Assembly (NCBI RefSeq): GCF_000247695.1
Contig: NW_004624734.1
Location: 30,169,410 to 30,233,409, forward strand
Reading direction: 5' to 3'
DNA length: 64,000 bases
Source of the DNA: Heterocephalus glaber
Lineage: Eukaryota; Chordata; Mammalia; Rodentia; Bathyergidae
The notes under the pieces were generated by a model. That model saw only the letters and a program-made list of their open reading frames with translations, had not been told where the DNA came from and ran no database searches. The position numbers and the translations under genes were made by a program. Below are positions 1 through 64,000 of the stretch, piece by piece. Each line of letters starts with the position of its first letter. Positions within the stretch are counted from its first letter, which is position 1.

Positions 1-400
1 ATAGCTAAATGGATGCACATTGAGGCAATACTCTCAAGTGAAATAAATAGGACACACATGTGTAAATACTGAAGTTTCTCTAGTGTGAGAAACTGAAAAT
101 GTAAATAAGGACTAAAAGGTATAATAGATAATGTGAAATAAAAGAAAAGGGGCAAAGGGGAAGGGGAAGTGGGAGGGGTAGGGGAAAGGAAAGAAGGGAA
201 GGGAATTAATATGAGAAGATGAAAAAATGGAAACAAAGTCTTTGTAAATAGGGAGGGATGGAGGGATTGAAGGGAAGGCAGGGGAATGGGGGAAAAATGA
301 GAATCAAGAGAGATTATGTAAAGGTGCAAATTTCCAATGATGAGTATCATTATATTGTAAACCTAAAATGTACCAATAAAATAATATTAAACAACAACAA
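1..400 (+). repeat. L1 3' end with A-rich tail
   Basis: Contains the short inverted motif gtttctctagtgtgagaaac, a purine-rich ggggaagggg stretch and an A-rich end after accaataaaataatatt. The same series recurs at 13759-14098, and reverse-complement fragments of it occur at 26570-26970 and 27295-27390. It is the 3' UTR of this species' L1 lineage. The 5' part lies outside the window. Confidence 0.65.
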
Positions 401-830
401 CAAAACAGAAAAGAACAAAGGCTGAAAACCAAAGAAGTGAGGGTCCATCTCAACAAGTTAAAAAAAACAGAATAGCAAACTAAGGAGGAATAAATACAAA
501 TGTAGAAGTGAGGAAGGTAAAACAAACAGAAAGAATAGAAATAACTGACGACCAAATGTTGGTTCTTTGCAAAGATGGTTTCTTGCTGAGCCTACTCAAG
601 AAAGAGAAGGCAAAAATAAACAGGACCAACGATGAAATAGGGCACATTCCTGCAGGCATTATACATACTATGTAGATGAAAGAATATTACATTATGACAG
701 TAAATTTGCAAATGAAAATGAAATACACTGCTACAACACTGATTCTCACAGCATAGTGTGCAGACCTATCGGGGGTACCCAAGACCCTCTTAGGTAATCC
801 ATGTGGTCAACATTACTTTCAACTACTGCC

Positions 831-918
831 TTTTTTTTTTTTCTGGCACCGGGGATTGAACTTGGGACCTTGCACTTGTGAGGCAGGCAGCAGAACCACT
901 GAGCTAAATCCCCGGCCC
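831..918 (-). repeat. ID-like SINE (minus orientation)
   Basis: A T-run is followed by ctggcaccggggattgaac and gagctaaatccccggcc. These are the reverse complements of the B-box and A-box of the tRNA-derived SINE. It is inserted in the Charlie relic. Confidence 0.85.
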
Positions 919-1024
919 TCTAACTTCTTTTTTACTAACTGTACCAACATTTACAATGATTGTACAAAAGCAGTGGTAAACACTGCCTCAGCAGCAATCA
1001 GGCAATGGCACCAAACTATAGTAA

Positions 1025-1207
1025 TAGGTTTGATAGTCTTTTATCCTAAATACTTGGGAGGAGTTTTTCTGATTTTGGAGTTCTTTGGATTTTGGGATAT
1101 TTGCTTAATTTTCTATGTTGAGCATTTCTTGTTTGACAATCTGAAATTTGAAACTTTTTGAACCATAAGCACATCAGATTTTCAGATTAGGGATGCTCAA
1201 CCTGTAG
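1025..1207 (+). mobile_element. Tigger7/MER44-type MITE
   Basis: The right end, attagggatgctcaacctgta, is the characteristic terminus of this pogo/Tigger family, and the left end ataggtttgatagtctttta is a degraded inverted copy. The interior is the expected series of ttttggatttt-like units. It interrupts Charlie copy 1. Confidence 0.6.
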
Positions 1208-1358
1208 TTGCCTTTAGTGCTCACTTTAGCAACACACATACTAAAACCTATTAGTAGCCTTTATATTCTTTACCACCATGCACTCACGGTGGGGGGTCAG
1301 TTTCACTTAAAAATGTCCTTGATGTAGTGAAAATGATTAACTTTATTAATCTTACTCG

Positions 1359-1454
1359 GGCCAGGGGTTTAGCTCAGTGGTTCCACTGGCTGCCTGCCAA
1401 GCACAAGGTCCTGAGTTCTATCCCCCGTACAAAAAAAAAAAAAAAAAAAAAAAA
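1359..1454 (+). repeat. ID-like SINE
   Basis: ggtttagctcagtggttcc (A-box) and gagttctatcccccgtac (B-box), followed by a long A-run. It is nested in the Charlie relic. Confidence 0.85.
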
Positions 1455-1721
1455 TTCTTATTCCTTTAGAAAACATTTTGGTATCCTATATGATGAAATG
1501 GGAAATATACAAAAAACACATCTTTAGCATAATCAAGCACATACAGTTTTCTTAAAGAAAAGCCTTGTGTGAGGTATTGACCCCCACTTAAGCTATTCAC
1601 CCCCTACCCCACAGTACTGGGAAATGAACCCAAGCCCTTCACACTAAGCTTTCCTTAGATCTTAAAAACATTTTTTTTTTTTTTTGCAGGGTCTCACTGC
1701 TACATCCTCACACTCTTAAAA

Positions 1722-1834
1722 AAAAATTCTGAGACAAGGTCTCAGTTTCCCGGTCTTGGCCTGAATCTGTGATCTGCCTACTTCAGCCTCCCAGAGTACT
1801 GGGATTAACAGGTGTGCACCACTATGCTTGGCTG
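1722..1834 (-). repeat. B1-type SINE (minus orientation)
   Basis: ctgagacaaggtctcag, cttcagcctcccagagtact and gggattaacaggtgtgcacc are the reverse complement of the 7SL-derived B1/Alu core. A T-run precedes it. Confidence 0.8.
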
Positions 1835-2345
1835 TTAAGTCATTTTTTTTTCCTGGAATGCCGTTTTTACTTCAATGATTGGGACAAACTATAATGATTC
1901 AGAGTTCAGTATTTGATAAATGTTCTCTAAAATGGATTTAGCCTATTGTGTCACGTAAAGCTTGACAGTATTTATGGGCAATGATAAAATTTGAGCTTTC
2001 AAAAAAAACTGGAAGTTTAGAAAACTTGTATGATAGCTTTGTAGCTTCCTAATAAGTGTTTCTGATTAAATCAATGTTGACATGAACAAATGTTTTTTAC
2101 ATAGTATAAAATGTGTCAACATTTCAAAACTCTGCATAACTCATCTTCTAAATGACCGTAAGTCACAGATTCATTCCAAGTAAGATAAACCAGGAAATTT
2201 CAGTGTAACCTAAGACAAATGGAATTTCATATTGAAACTAACCTTTCAGAAACTTCCACTTGTCAAATTTTAGTGTATGATCAAGAGAAGACCCCCAATT
2301 ATCTGAAAGGGCCATTAAAATACTCCTCTTTTCCAATTCACCTCC

Positions 2346-4079
2346 AACCAGGAAGAGGGAGAGTGAGCAAGCTGTTTTCTTTACATACTGCAACCTAAAT
2401 AATACAACAGACTGGATGTAGAATATATGGGTCTAGATGTCTTACACAATTTTTTTTTAGCTTGGAAGCATTGCTTTTGAAATAAAGATGTTAACATGTA
2501 TTAATTCATTTAGAAATAACAGTATCTTTAAATTAGCTTGTTTTAACTCCTAAGCAAATACAAACCACATAAGCAAATGGTCTTTGTGGGTTGTAATTTT
2601 TAAAAGCATAGACAGCCTAACACCAGAAAGTTTGACAACTTACCAAAACTGACTAAATAGAGAAAGAAAACATGAATAGACCTTAAACTGAATCCAAACT
2701 CAAAAGCCTTCTCCCAGAGAGCACTGTAGGTCCAGGTGGTTTCACTGATGAATTTTTTAAGTATTCAAGGTCTAAATAGTTCCATGGAAAGAAGTAGAAG
2801 TGTCTTGAGAGAAGACAGGCCTGAGGAAGAGGGCAAATACTGGAACCGATGTTCACCTCAGTTTCTGTTGGGTTATTTTAGGTCTGCCTGGGATACATCC
2901 TAAAAAAAAAAAACACTTCTTAGGTGGTATGAGTCTTTGTTTCTTGAGAACCAAACTTGAGTCCTGGAAAGCAATGCACAGATTTCTTCTGAATACAGTG
3001 GTCAGTTACTTGTGTACTATGTGGCAACCATGCATAATGGGCTGGGATCTGATTGTTAGAGCCAGTCATGGTAACTCCAGTTTCCTTGCCAGTGATTGCT
3101 TTAGGAAATCTGGACATCAGGATAAATTAAGAATCTGGTGTTATGTCAAATCTGTATTAATGGGATTCAAGGAGAAATATGTTGAGGCTTCTAGGGATGT
3201 TTCCTCTCAAGAGGTAATAGATGTGGTTTTTCTCTTTCTGGATGATGATGTGTATAGAATGAACTCAAGAACCAGAGACAGCTGGCTCTTGCCTGAAAAG
3301 TAAGCTAGTACGCAAAAGATGGTGAAGTAGAGAAAATTATAGGTAGGCAGAGCCGGAGTAACCTGAATAACCAAGGCTGAAACCCTCACCTACCTTCTTT
3401 TTGGTAGTAAGCACATCTACTCTTCAGCAACTTTGAATTTTCATTCTTGCACCCAAGTAAACTTATTATTATAGAATTAAAGAAAGTCTTACAGTGCAAA
3501 TGTACAAAGAGTCAGCCCCGTGTTTATAACCTAGACAAATCTGCATTTTGACTAAAGGGGCACCTTACTTTAGACATTTGTACTACACTGTACAATTACT
3601 GTGACATCTGTGACATTGTATTACTTGGTATATACGGAAGAAGTGATAACTGTGTAACAATAAACTAACAATATTATGAACACTATACTACAGTGGTATC
3701 TATACCAGGATATTGAATTTATATGATTAAAAAGGTTGAGTATTTGCTTCAAGATGAGACCAGAGTTGATTCTTTAGTGGGTCACCTAATTATGTATCCA
3801 TACAATTGTAGTCTTTGGAAGCAAAAAGGAGTCCTGGACTAAGGAGTCCCTTTGTCATAGTTTGCTGGGCACTGAAACTAAGTGGTCTCTTAAAAGTCTT
3901 CCAGACAAGATAGATTCATCTCTCACCACTGTACATCTATCCTGAGAAATTAGAAAGCAATCTAGGGATCCTCCAGCATCAAATTACATGTACATTTTCC
4001 TGAAGCATGCAGTCTAATTATAATTAGTTGCTTTTGATAAGCACTTATAAAGGAGGAAATAAAAAATATCTTGTATAAG
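2346..4079. other. Intergenic stretch without a recognised feature
   Basis: No exon with conserved protein, RNA gene or clear repeat boundary was seen. The open frames here (for example 2929-3303 plus) have no recognisable domain or codon pattern. Confidence 0.4.
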
Positions 4080-4091
4080 AGCTGACTGAAT

Positions 4092-4248
4092 GAGCTGGGT
4101 GTGGCAATACACCTGTCCTGTGGTATCAGCACTTGGGAATCTGAGGCAAGAGGATCAACAAGAGTTTGAGGCTGGCCTAAGCTACACAGTGAGTTCAAGG
4201 CCAGTCTGAATTACATAGCAAGACCTTGTCTCAAAAACAAACAAAAAA
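4092..4248 (+). repeat. B1-type SINE with 12-bp target-site duplication
   Basis: agctgggtgtggcaatacac, gcacttgggaatctgaggca and a tail ctcaaaaacaaacaaa. It is flanked by the exact direct repeat agctgactgaat at 4080-4091 and 4249-4260. Confidence 0.85.
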
Positions 4249-4433
4249 AGCTGACTGAATAACCACGATTCTACATTCAGTTGTGCTCTTACTTCACAGA
4301 GTGCTGCTTTTCCCTATGCCAAGGAACAGCATGCCTACATGGTGGGATTCAATAGCTATGGCCACCAAACAGTTTTGGGTTCTTTAGGAGGAAAAGTCCT
4401 AAGTAAACTGGATGTTAAGAATAAAGAGGTTTC

Positions 4434-4519
4434 GCCAGGGATTTAGCTCAGTGGTTCCGCTGCCTGCCCCGCAAGCACAAGGACCTGAGTTCTATCTCCG
4501 GTACTAAAAAAAAAATAAA
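4434..4519 (+). repeat. ID-like SINE with 14-bp target-site duplication
   Basis: gggatttagctcagtggttc (A-box) and a B-box gagttctatctccgg, then an A-rich tail. The flanking repeat aataaagaggtttc occurs at 4420-4433 and again at 4520-4533, so the insertion is L1-type retrotransposition. Confidence 0.9.
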
Positions 4520-4533
4520 AATAAAGAGGTTTC

Positions 4534-5280
4534 ATTAGGCCCAAATTTCATATCAATAGCTCCTTCAATTTTTGGTTCCAACAATGCAACACACTAACAC
4601 AGGGAATTCCTTTTTTGGAAACGTGTTTCATTTAAAGATGCTTCCTATCACTACAGAGAAAGCATCCTCTAACACTTAACACTATGTTTCCAGTTGTGCC
4701 ACTATGATCTGGAAAGGAGACAACAAACTGTTTGGGACTCTGATGCAGAAAGTAAATAATCTGTATCCTGCCAATTCTGACTGTTACTCTTAGCTAAAAT
4801 GATGTGATAAAGGCTTAATAAGTGACTTAAAAATCTACATCTATTCTCATTCCAAGTTAGACTGCATCTTAAGTAAATATATGTGAAGTTCACTGGGTTA
4901 CTATACACACTAAGTGCATTAACTAAGTTGGTACTTGCCTTTGATGACCATAATTCTTTCTTCTGTATTGGTATATACTATGTAAATGAACACACACATA
5001 TTATCATCCTATTTGTTCCACCTAATGGGGTATCATTAATAAGTAACTTCCAGTTCAATTCAGAAGGTGAGAATTACAACCTTTCTACCAAGAGTGAAGG
5101 AGAGCCTTTTATAAAATAGGGAATATGCACTCTTCTATGAAACAAACTGCATGTTTATAGGCCAAAAGACTTTTGTTTAAAGTGATTTCTTCAGAACTAA
5201 GTGTATGTTTTAAGAATATGCCACACAAACCTTAAGGTAATGCATTCAAGTTTTTCTTAATTTGATAAAAATGAACAGAG
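4534..5280. other. Intergenic stretch just beyond the proposed PCNX1 poly(A) site
   Basis: No gene, RNA or defined repeat recognised. Confidence 0.4.
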
Positions 5281-5298
5281 GACAAAATGAAAAAACAA

Positions 5299-5304
5299 TT
5301 TATT
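5299..5304 (-). terminator. Candidate distal poly(A) signal AATAAA for PCNX1
   Basis: Plus-strand tttatt reads AATAAA on the minus strand, in the context GGAAATAAATTG. It is followed within 10-40 nt on the minus strand by T-rich and TG-rich DNA (TTTTTTCATTTTGTCCTCTG), as expected downstream of a cleavage site. Cleavage would fall at about 5270-5289. The repeat-free tract ends here. Confidence 0.6.
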
Positions 5305-5399
5305 TCCTGTGTTTTATCCACTGTCAATACTGTACTTTTGATGCAATATATTTGCCAAAAAACCCATCAGCTTTTATTTTCCATTTTAAACAACTACAA

Positions 5400-5407
5400 T
5401 ATTTACA
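5400..5407 (-). promoter_or_regulatory. Pumilio-type element TGTAAATA in the 3' UTR
   Basis: Plus-strand tatttaca is TGTAAATA on the transcript strand. This matches the UGUANAUA motif bound by Pumilio proteins. It lies about 100 nt before the proposed cleavage site, a usual position for such elements. One 8-mer can occur by chance in AT-rich DNA. Confidence 0.35.
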
Positions 5408-8400
5408 GGTTTAGAATAACATTCAGACACACACACACACACTCACAGACACGCGCAAATACATACATATATCCTTATCTCTGGTTTACACTGAATGCTG
5501 GTAAAGGCGATGAACACTTTCCAGAGCCCATGATCAGAAAAGGGAGACCTATTTTTCTTTACTCTCCTGGAGCCATTTTTAATATTCCTCCTTCCATTTC
5601 CTCATGTGGAGCTCATTGCCAGCCTTATACAGGGTTAACAATTATTTTTTACAATTTACTTTTAAACTATAAGCTTTTAAAAAGCATAAGCAGATACAAC
5701 CCTCTCCCTTTCTATTATTTTGGTTGTAGAATCAAGTTTCATATATTTAAAAAAATGTTGTTCAGCCATAAGTATACTAAACCCAAGAGTCATCTGGAGC
5801 AGCCATCTCCTTCTCTACTACTCTTCTGTTCTGAATTCTAGGGCATCGGCTCATCTGCACAAGTAACACCCAGGAATTCATCCCAATACATGTCAGATGA
5901 CCTCTGTTCCTTCCAGCATGGCTCCACTGAATTATAAATTGTCGCGTACAGAGCTGAGGCATATGAAAAAAGTAAACCCTATGTAATAGGTATAAGTCTT
6001 AGAACAAAGTTGCCATACAATCTTGCAGTGACAATCAGCTCTAGTTCCCCCATGGAGCATTATGTTGATCTCACAACAGGGCCAATAATGAAGTTCAGCT
6101 CACAAATGAGTTATTTACTAATTCAGAAAGAATATGTGGCTTACAGATAACACAAAGAAAGTCCATAACACATAATTCTTGACCGGTGACTCTGGTGAGG
6201 TGATTCATAGCAGAAAATATACCTCTGTTTCAAGCAAAATTAATACTCTATGCATATCCTACCAAATCTATTTTATAATAATTAATTCCTTTCCAATTAC
6301 AGTTCTTACCTAAATATTTAACAAGGTTAAAATAATAAGACCTGGTTGTTTATCACCTACCATATTTATAAAAGAAATGAAGCAAAGAGGAGCTGGCTTT
6401 TCAATGCTTATTTTTTTAAAAGGTTACACATATCCAACATAGTATTAAAATTTATGCTGCCTAAATATATGGTAATATCTAATTTCTTGTTTCCCCTGCT
6501 CAATAAAAATCTATATCCATATAAGACTAACACAGACAATTCAAAGTCCATTAACAAGTTCCATGTACCATCTTATCCTTGACATTTTTCTCTCTGCTGA
6601 TCTTAGAGTGAAAGGGAAAGCCTCTGGAATAAAAAAAAGTATTTTATATCTTATTTGAACAACGGAAGGTTAAATGAAAAAATTAACTGTGTCTGTGTTT
6701 GGACAGAGTAACTTTATATGATTGCATCACATTATGAAAGAGAATGAGAGTTAAATACTGAGGATTCAAAAAGCACCCCTGGCCCAAATAACAAAAACCA
6801 GAAAGGGGTTTGTTTATATTTATGAAAAAGTAATTCGAATATAACAATCTGGGGAGCGGTTTAGGAGTTAGTCAACATAAATTTTTTAAATTCCCACATA
6901 AAACTACTATTATTTATTTTCTCAAGTCACATATTTATTTAGGATGAAATAGGCTTAAAAGTTGGTTCAAATTTTAAAAAACACTATTTTAGACAAATCA
7001 TAAGATTAAACAACCCAGTTCTGGATGAACAACGCAGTACAACAATACACCAAATGAAATTTCTAAGCAGAAGTGGAAGAATGCTGCTTAGAGAAAAAGT
7101 AGAATTTATTAAGGCTAAGTTATCCTTGTTTAGATGTGAAGGTGTATTTTATATTTTGATAGGACATAGGGAAAAGGAATATTTCATTTTTTAATAAGCT
7201 ATAGTTTCCTATATAAAAACTTGTTTTTTCATTGCCTGACATCTGGTACCCAGAATATTTTTAAATTTATCTTTCGGGATAGAAATATTGTCTGATATTT
7301 TCTGTTTCAAGGATTAAAAGGTATTTCAGATATACTTGAAATATTTTTTTAAATACTTCAAGTCTAACAGAATTTAATATTCTGGCAATGAAGGCAGATA
7401 TGCTGATTAACTGTGTTCACTAATTTCTTCAGCAGTAATTACTTTTCTCTTATCTTAAAAAACTATACAGACACCCTCACCATCACTCTCTCAAATTCCA
7501 TAAATATCAACATGTTATGTTAATCTAGATTCTTGGAAAAATTAAAGCTTTTTAGTAAAAAGTCAACATTTAAAGTTATCAAGTATTGAAAATGGTATAC
7601 AAAGAGTTCACACCAAGGTAAAGGTAAAAGATTACCAAAGGCTTAATTTGGAATTATAAAATGGTTTTGTCACTGAGTAAGAGGAAAAAACTTTTAAAAA
7701 AGGTAACCATTTCCAACTTATGCCAGGTTACTCTCTCAAAAGGAGAGTAAAAAAAGAAAACACAAAGGATTCAAACACACATCTGTACTTAAAGAAAGTA
7801 AATAAAAAGGTAATGTTTTAATTACATATGTTTGGTTCTAAATTATGGAACTCTGAAAAATTTGAAAATTATGAACTAAAATGAATGAAGTCTTGTACAC
7901 TAATGAAAATGGTTAAGGAGAAAATCTAAACAAATAGCTTATTATTTCTGTGGGGAGGAGCCAAATTGTATGTCAGTTTATTATATAGAAAAACATGCTT
8001 TATAATATGGATCAAATTATTAAGACATGAGTCTTTAATTATCATTATTTTCCTTGATATAATTAGAAAAGTGTTATAATTTTTAAGACTATCAGTTTTA
8101 GACTTAAAAAAAGAATGGAGCTTCTCTTAGGGTTCCTAACTTATAAATTCATTAGTTATATAATAACAAAAGCCAACTTTTGAGAAAAATGTTCACCAAC
8201 TGCTATTCTGAAGTAAGACTCAATATATATGTTTCATACAAAACCCAGTCTTGTATTTGGAATCTAGCTTTTCAGTATATATAATGTGTCTAACAATTTG
8301 GGGGAGGGTGGCTAGGAATAAACAGAATTCTAGCCTTTCTGAATGAATCATCTCGAGTTCTAATTTTTTTGTTTTTCTTTTTCTGTGTGGGAAAACCGAT

Positions 8401-8975
8401 CATCTCCCATCTAGGATTGAAAAGCCTCCATTTAACTCTGCATCCAGGCAATGATCATGAAAAGATCATATTCATTTCAGAGAGGTGGTGAGTAGCAGGG
8501 AACATAATTCGTTTGAGAAGATTTACAATAGATCACATTTGCAGTGTCAAAAAAACCCACAAACCACTGAACTTATACTGTAGATTTGCCAAAATGAGGA
8601 AAATTTAGAATATAATGACACCATTAGAAAAACACATTTTTTAAATGGTCAATTTAAAAAGGGTTCCTTTGTGTAAAGGCTGGGTAAATCATTTGACAAA
8701 TATTTCTAGGCAGTAAAATTTGCAAAGTGTGAAGTCTATGGAAATGTCAACAAAAGGCACATTGGGTTCTGAATGAGCACAAATTTTAAAATTAGAAAAA
8801 AAAAAAAAAGGTTTGAAGTGGAAATGGAGGAAGATTCTGTATATCAGCTATTTACTTTCTCAGTTCCCATCCCCTCCACTGCCATGTTATGCTACTGTGA
8901 GATGTACATCAGAACCAGAGGGAAAAATACCTTTCTTCTTACCTCATTGAAATATACTATAAACTTTTGGGGTCC

Positions 8976-9090
8976 AATACAGTAGCCACTAGGCACATGC
9001 AGCTACTGAGTATTTGAAATATGAACAGTGCCACATGTTGAAATGATAATACCTTGGATATACTGGATTAAATAAAATATATCAAAATTA
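8976..9090 (+). repeat. Ancient DNA-transposon-like fragment within the 3' UTR
   Basis: cagtagccactaggcacatg followed by gagtatttgaaatatgaaca resembles an old mammalian repeat with the gtagccactagccacatg signature. A related fragment occurs at 23570-23760. I cannot name the family with certainty. Confidence 0.4.
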
Positions 9091-10555
9091 ATTTTACTCG
9101 CTTCTTTTTACTATCTATTCTTAGGGGGTAGAGAGATGGCTGCTCCTAAATGCTCAGAGATGGGCAGTTTTCTTTGGCATTTCAAACCAAAGTGGAATTT
9201 TTCTGAAGAATTTAAAAATGCTAAAAGTTGAAAATTAAATCTAAATTGCAGTTCTCATTTAGCCCAATTGTAAATCTGAGTTATGTATTTCCCTGAATAT
9301 AATCTTTTAAAAAAATCAATATAATTTATGAGACAACATATGAATTAAGTCAATTTCACAGTTATAAATATTTCAAATTGCAAGTACACTATAAATTACA
9401 GGAAATAAAATTCAAGTACTAGAAAAAAAAGGGGAGATGGAAATAAAAAGCAAAGTTATTAATGAGGAATATATTGATAAGAACTGCACCATTGGATAAT
9501 TTTGTTTGAAAAAATTTTACTTGAGAAACTGAACTTCATAATAAGTAACTTCAAGAACTAAGACTCTTAAAATAAAAAGCAATCAACCCTGTCTTTAAAT
9601 TCCTGGACAGTTACCCTTTTTCTTTAAAAAGTAAAAGCATTTTCTTCCCAGAACCAAGCCCAGCAGAGCCTGCCCTGTGCAGAGAAGCACTGGGGACAAC
9701 ACACTGGGAGCTCATCTGAGATGTGGACACAGTAGCTGGCAGTGGTGTTCACATGACTGATCCGCTGACCACTGGCTCCGGGAAATGTCAAGGATGAAGT
9801 TATGTGTAGCTTGAGATTTCGTATTCATCTTAAAGAACACATCCAATGTACTGGCATGAAGTATAGACTACTAACAAAAAAACCGAGCAGCACAGTTCCT
9901 GTTAACTATATCAGAAAGGGAAGGGTTAATCCCAAAGGCAATTTAAATAATGGTATTTTATTTTATATATAAATAAACATTCTGAGAAATCTCAGAATTT
10001 AGTGCATTGTAAAAAATTAGTGCAGTTTTTTCCATTAAAGTTTATAGCTTTCAAAGACTAAGATAAATCTACCTCTGTTCATCTTCTTTCTTGCTGTACA
10101 TTAAACTTTTATACTGGTATGTATCAAATCGAACACTTCTACATGGGTCTGTTTGTAAAAATCAATGACAATGGATTTCATGTTCCATGACAAAACATGG
10201 CAATTATTTTTGGCAAACAAATTAGAAAAATATGAGATTGTAGTTTAGAAATGAAGAGTTTGTTGATTTAAAGCATAGGCAATGCATAGGAAAAACATTT
10301 TAAAGATGTATTTCAACAGAAATTTATCCTTCATGCAAATGTTTTCTCAGCAGCTAACTTAAAAAAATATTTCAGCTTTATCTGGGGATGAAGACAGGGT
10401 GGAGGATGAAGGAGAGGTGCTTAGCCACATCAGTGTTCTCCAGGCTCTCCCACATAGGACTGAAGGGATCCCTGCAGGCATCTTCTGCTTGCTCCTCTCT
10501 TTTTCCAAGGTCTCAGAAATGAGACAGTAAAGAAATGCAGCTACAAAACACCGGC

Positions 10556-62690
<52,135 letters not shown>

Positions 62691-64000
62691 CTAAAAATAA
62701 AACAGAAAGATAGATTATGCTACCGAAGTCTCAGTAATTTTATAAACAACTTTCAAAATGCCAGAAGTGATTTCAAGTAAACATACAGTCAAAAGCTGAC
62801 CTACATTAATTAATTCTATTCCAAAGATGAAACATCAGCTCTAAACACCAGTGCCACTGTAATATTAAAAATTCTCATGTTTTCCCAGAATCTTATTTAT
62901 TTTGGTTAATTAACAATTTTAATCTATCTAGCTTACTATTTTTGAAAAGGCATAAGGTAGACAAATTCATCTTACTATGTGGCTCATTAGTACACATAAA
63001 TATAGTTAATGTAGAATTCTTTCTCATGAAACATCACTGTATTGAGAAAATGCATAATTAACATTGGTTGGCTTACAGTTCTGCCTACAGATTCCAAGCT
63101 TAGTAGACAATTCAGTGGTATTTGTATTAATTATGTCCATTTGCATATCAAAATAACCAAGGCAGTTCAGCTCTTACCTTGTAAGAGATTTATTAATTTC
63201 CTACAAAAATTATTCTAATGGTATTACATAGCTACTTCTCAAATCTTAACTTTTCTTCCAAATTCTAGTTCATTTTTTCCTCCCAATGGTTTACCAAACA
63301 ATTTCACCAGGCTGGTCTTTCACCACCTTACAATTCCACATTGATCAATTTCACTGAATTTGGCATCTGGCCCTCTGCTGGATTATGAGTTCAGGTAATT
63401 CGTAAACTCTTTCAGCTTCAACACCTGACTTCTAAAGACTTTTTTTCTCCAGCCTTTCTCATTTCTGCTATGACATTATTATTCTTCTAGTCAATTATCT
63501 TCAAAACTCTGTCAGCTTTTCCCTATTTAACCATATTAACTTGAAAGTAGTAAAGAAAATTAATAGGATAAGAGACACTCTACAGAAGGAATGAACTTAA
63601 AAGGCTAAAGGGAATAATGGGATAGTGGTTGAAATAAATCCAAGAATGAGAAGAGCGCTTGCTTACCATGCAGGAGCCTGTTTTGATTCCCAACACCACA
63701 AAAATTAAAACATTGTTAAAAAGAAAAAGAAAGGTAAGAAAAAAGATCAATGATTTTAACATAAAGCCATCAAGTTTAATAAAAGGGACTTGGTTATTTG
63801 TTGTCAAGAAATTGAGAAGGAAGGAGCGTAGATTTTAGGAGTTTGAATTAATATATTATGGTCAAAACCAAAGAAATGGGAAAGGAAAATATTAATTAGA
63901 AGATGATAATGTGCTATTCTTTACTAAAGCTTGTGAAAAAGGTGAAGACATTGAGAAATAAATCTGGACTTAACTCATATAAAGAGGCAACAAATAAAGT
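62691..64000. other. Upstream PCNX1 intron, partial, with an ID-like fragment
   Basis: The intron runs past the window edge. At about 63646-63716, gagaagagcgcttgcttacc and attcccaacaccac resemble an ID-type SINE lacking its A-box end. No further exon was identified. Confidence 0.5.

Larger units (their letters stand above)
737..2345 (+). mobile_element. hAT-Charlie DNA transposon relic, copy 1, interrupted
   Basis: The left end, cactgattctcacagcatag, resembles Charlie-type termini. Internal blocks near 970-1025, 1208-1358, 1980-2030 and 2100-2345 follow the same transposase-related sequence as the relic at 34070-35580 (compare agtttcacttaaaaatgtcc at 1300 with the 34420 region). It is split by an ID SINE (831-918), a Tigger-type MITE (1025-1207), another ID (1359-1454) and a B1 (1722-1834). 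The coding capacity is destroyed. The family name is from memory. Confidence 0.55.
5281..10555 (-). other. PCNX1: Probable PCNX1 3' UTR (about 5.3 kb)
   Basis: This interval follows the TGA stop. It contains no recognisable B1 or ID SINE, whereas SINEs recur every few kilobases on both sides. It is AT-rich, has a poly(A) signal at its far end, and matches the length of 3' UTR I expect for PCNX1 (several kilobases, from memory). The only repeat-like parts are a short CA run at 5426-5446 and an ancient DNA-transposon-like patch near 8976-9090. Alternative upstream AATAAA hexamers exist (for example near 6910 and 9955), so shorter isoforms are possible. The 184-codon plus-strand reading frame at 5287-5841 is antisense to it and looks non-coding. 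Confidence 0.7.

Noticed and set aside
2929..3303. 124-codon plus-strand open frame in the intergenic region
   Set aside because: No domain, no splice context, and overlapping minus-strand frames of similar length; consistent with chance.
5287..5841. 184-codon plus-strand open frame
   Set aside because: It runs antisense to the proposed PCNX1 3' UTR, has no recognisable domain, and includes a CA-repeat-derived HTHTHSQT run. Length is explained by AT-rich chance openness.

Overview
This is a mammalian, almost certainly rodent, nuclear genome window. It holds the 3' half of one protein-coding gene, PCNX1 (pecanex 1), on the minus strand, plus the transposon-rich DNA in and beside it. The rodent call rests on many tRNA-derived ID-like SINEs (A-box ttagctcagtgg, B-box gttcgatcccc, A-rich tail), B1-type SINEs and B1-ID composites. 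The ID subfamily is not the common mouse or rat form, so a non-murine rodent is more likely; a beaver- or squirrel-type genome is my guess, not something I can prove. No bacterial, phage, CRISPR or viral-replication system is present.

Layout, left to right. 1-5280 is intergenic DNA downstream of PCNX1: an L1 3' end, a decayed hAT-Charlie element carrying nested insertions, and SINEs. 5281-10555 is interpreted as a PCNX1 3' UTR of about 5.3 kb that is free of recognisable SINEs and ends at a canonical AATAAA on the minus strand. 10556-62690 holds 24 coding exons. Their lengths sum to 3873 nt (1290 codons plus stop), all junction phases agree, and no frameshift or internal stop was found. Read from right to left they encode about ten hydrophobic segments, then a soluble pecanex C-terminal region, a Gly/Ser-rich linker and the C-terminus. 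62691-64000 is the start of the next upstream intron.

The introns carry the unusual material: a 35-nt 3'-truncated U2 snRNA retrocopy with a perfect 15-bp target-site duplication; a probable tRNA-Tyr 5'-half insertion; an L1 with a 17-bp direct repeat that is itself interrupted by a 142-bp element with perfect 19-bp terminal inverted repeats; a second Charlie relic whose 3' part has grown a GATA-motif minisatellite; an L1 insertion shaped like a twin-priming inversion; Tigger-type MITEs; and an old HAL1/L1 ORF1 relic. Nearly all short open reading frames in the window are shadows of exons, repeats or introns. I found no evidence of a wholly new biological system; the best leads are the small structural-RNA retrocopies and the nested DNA transposon.
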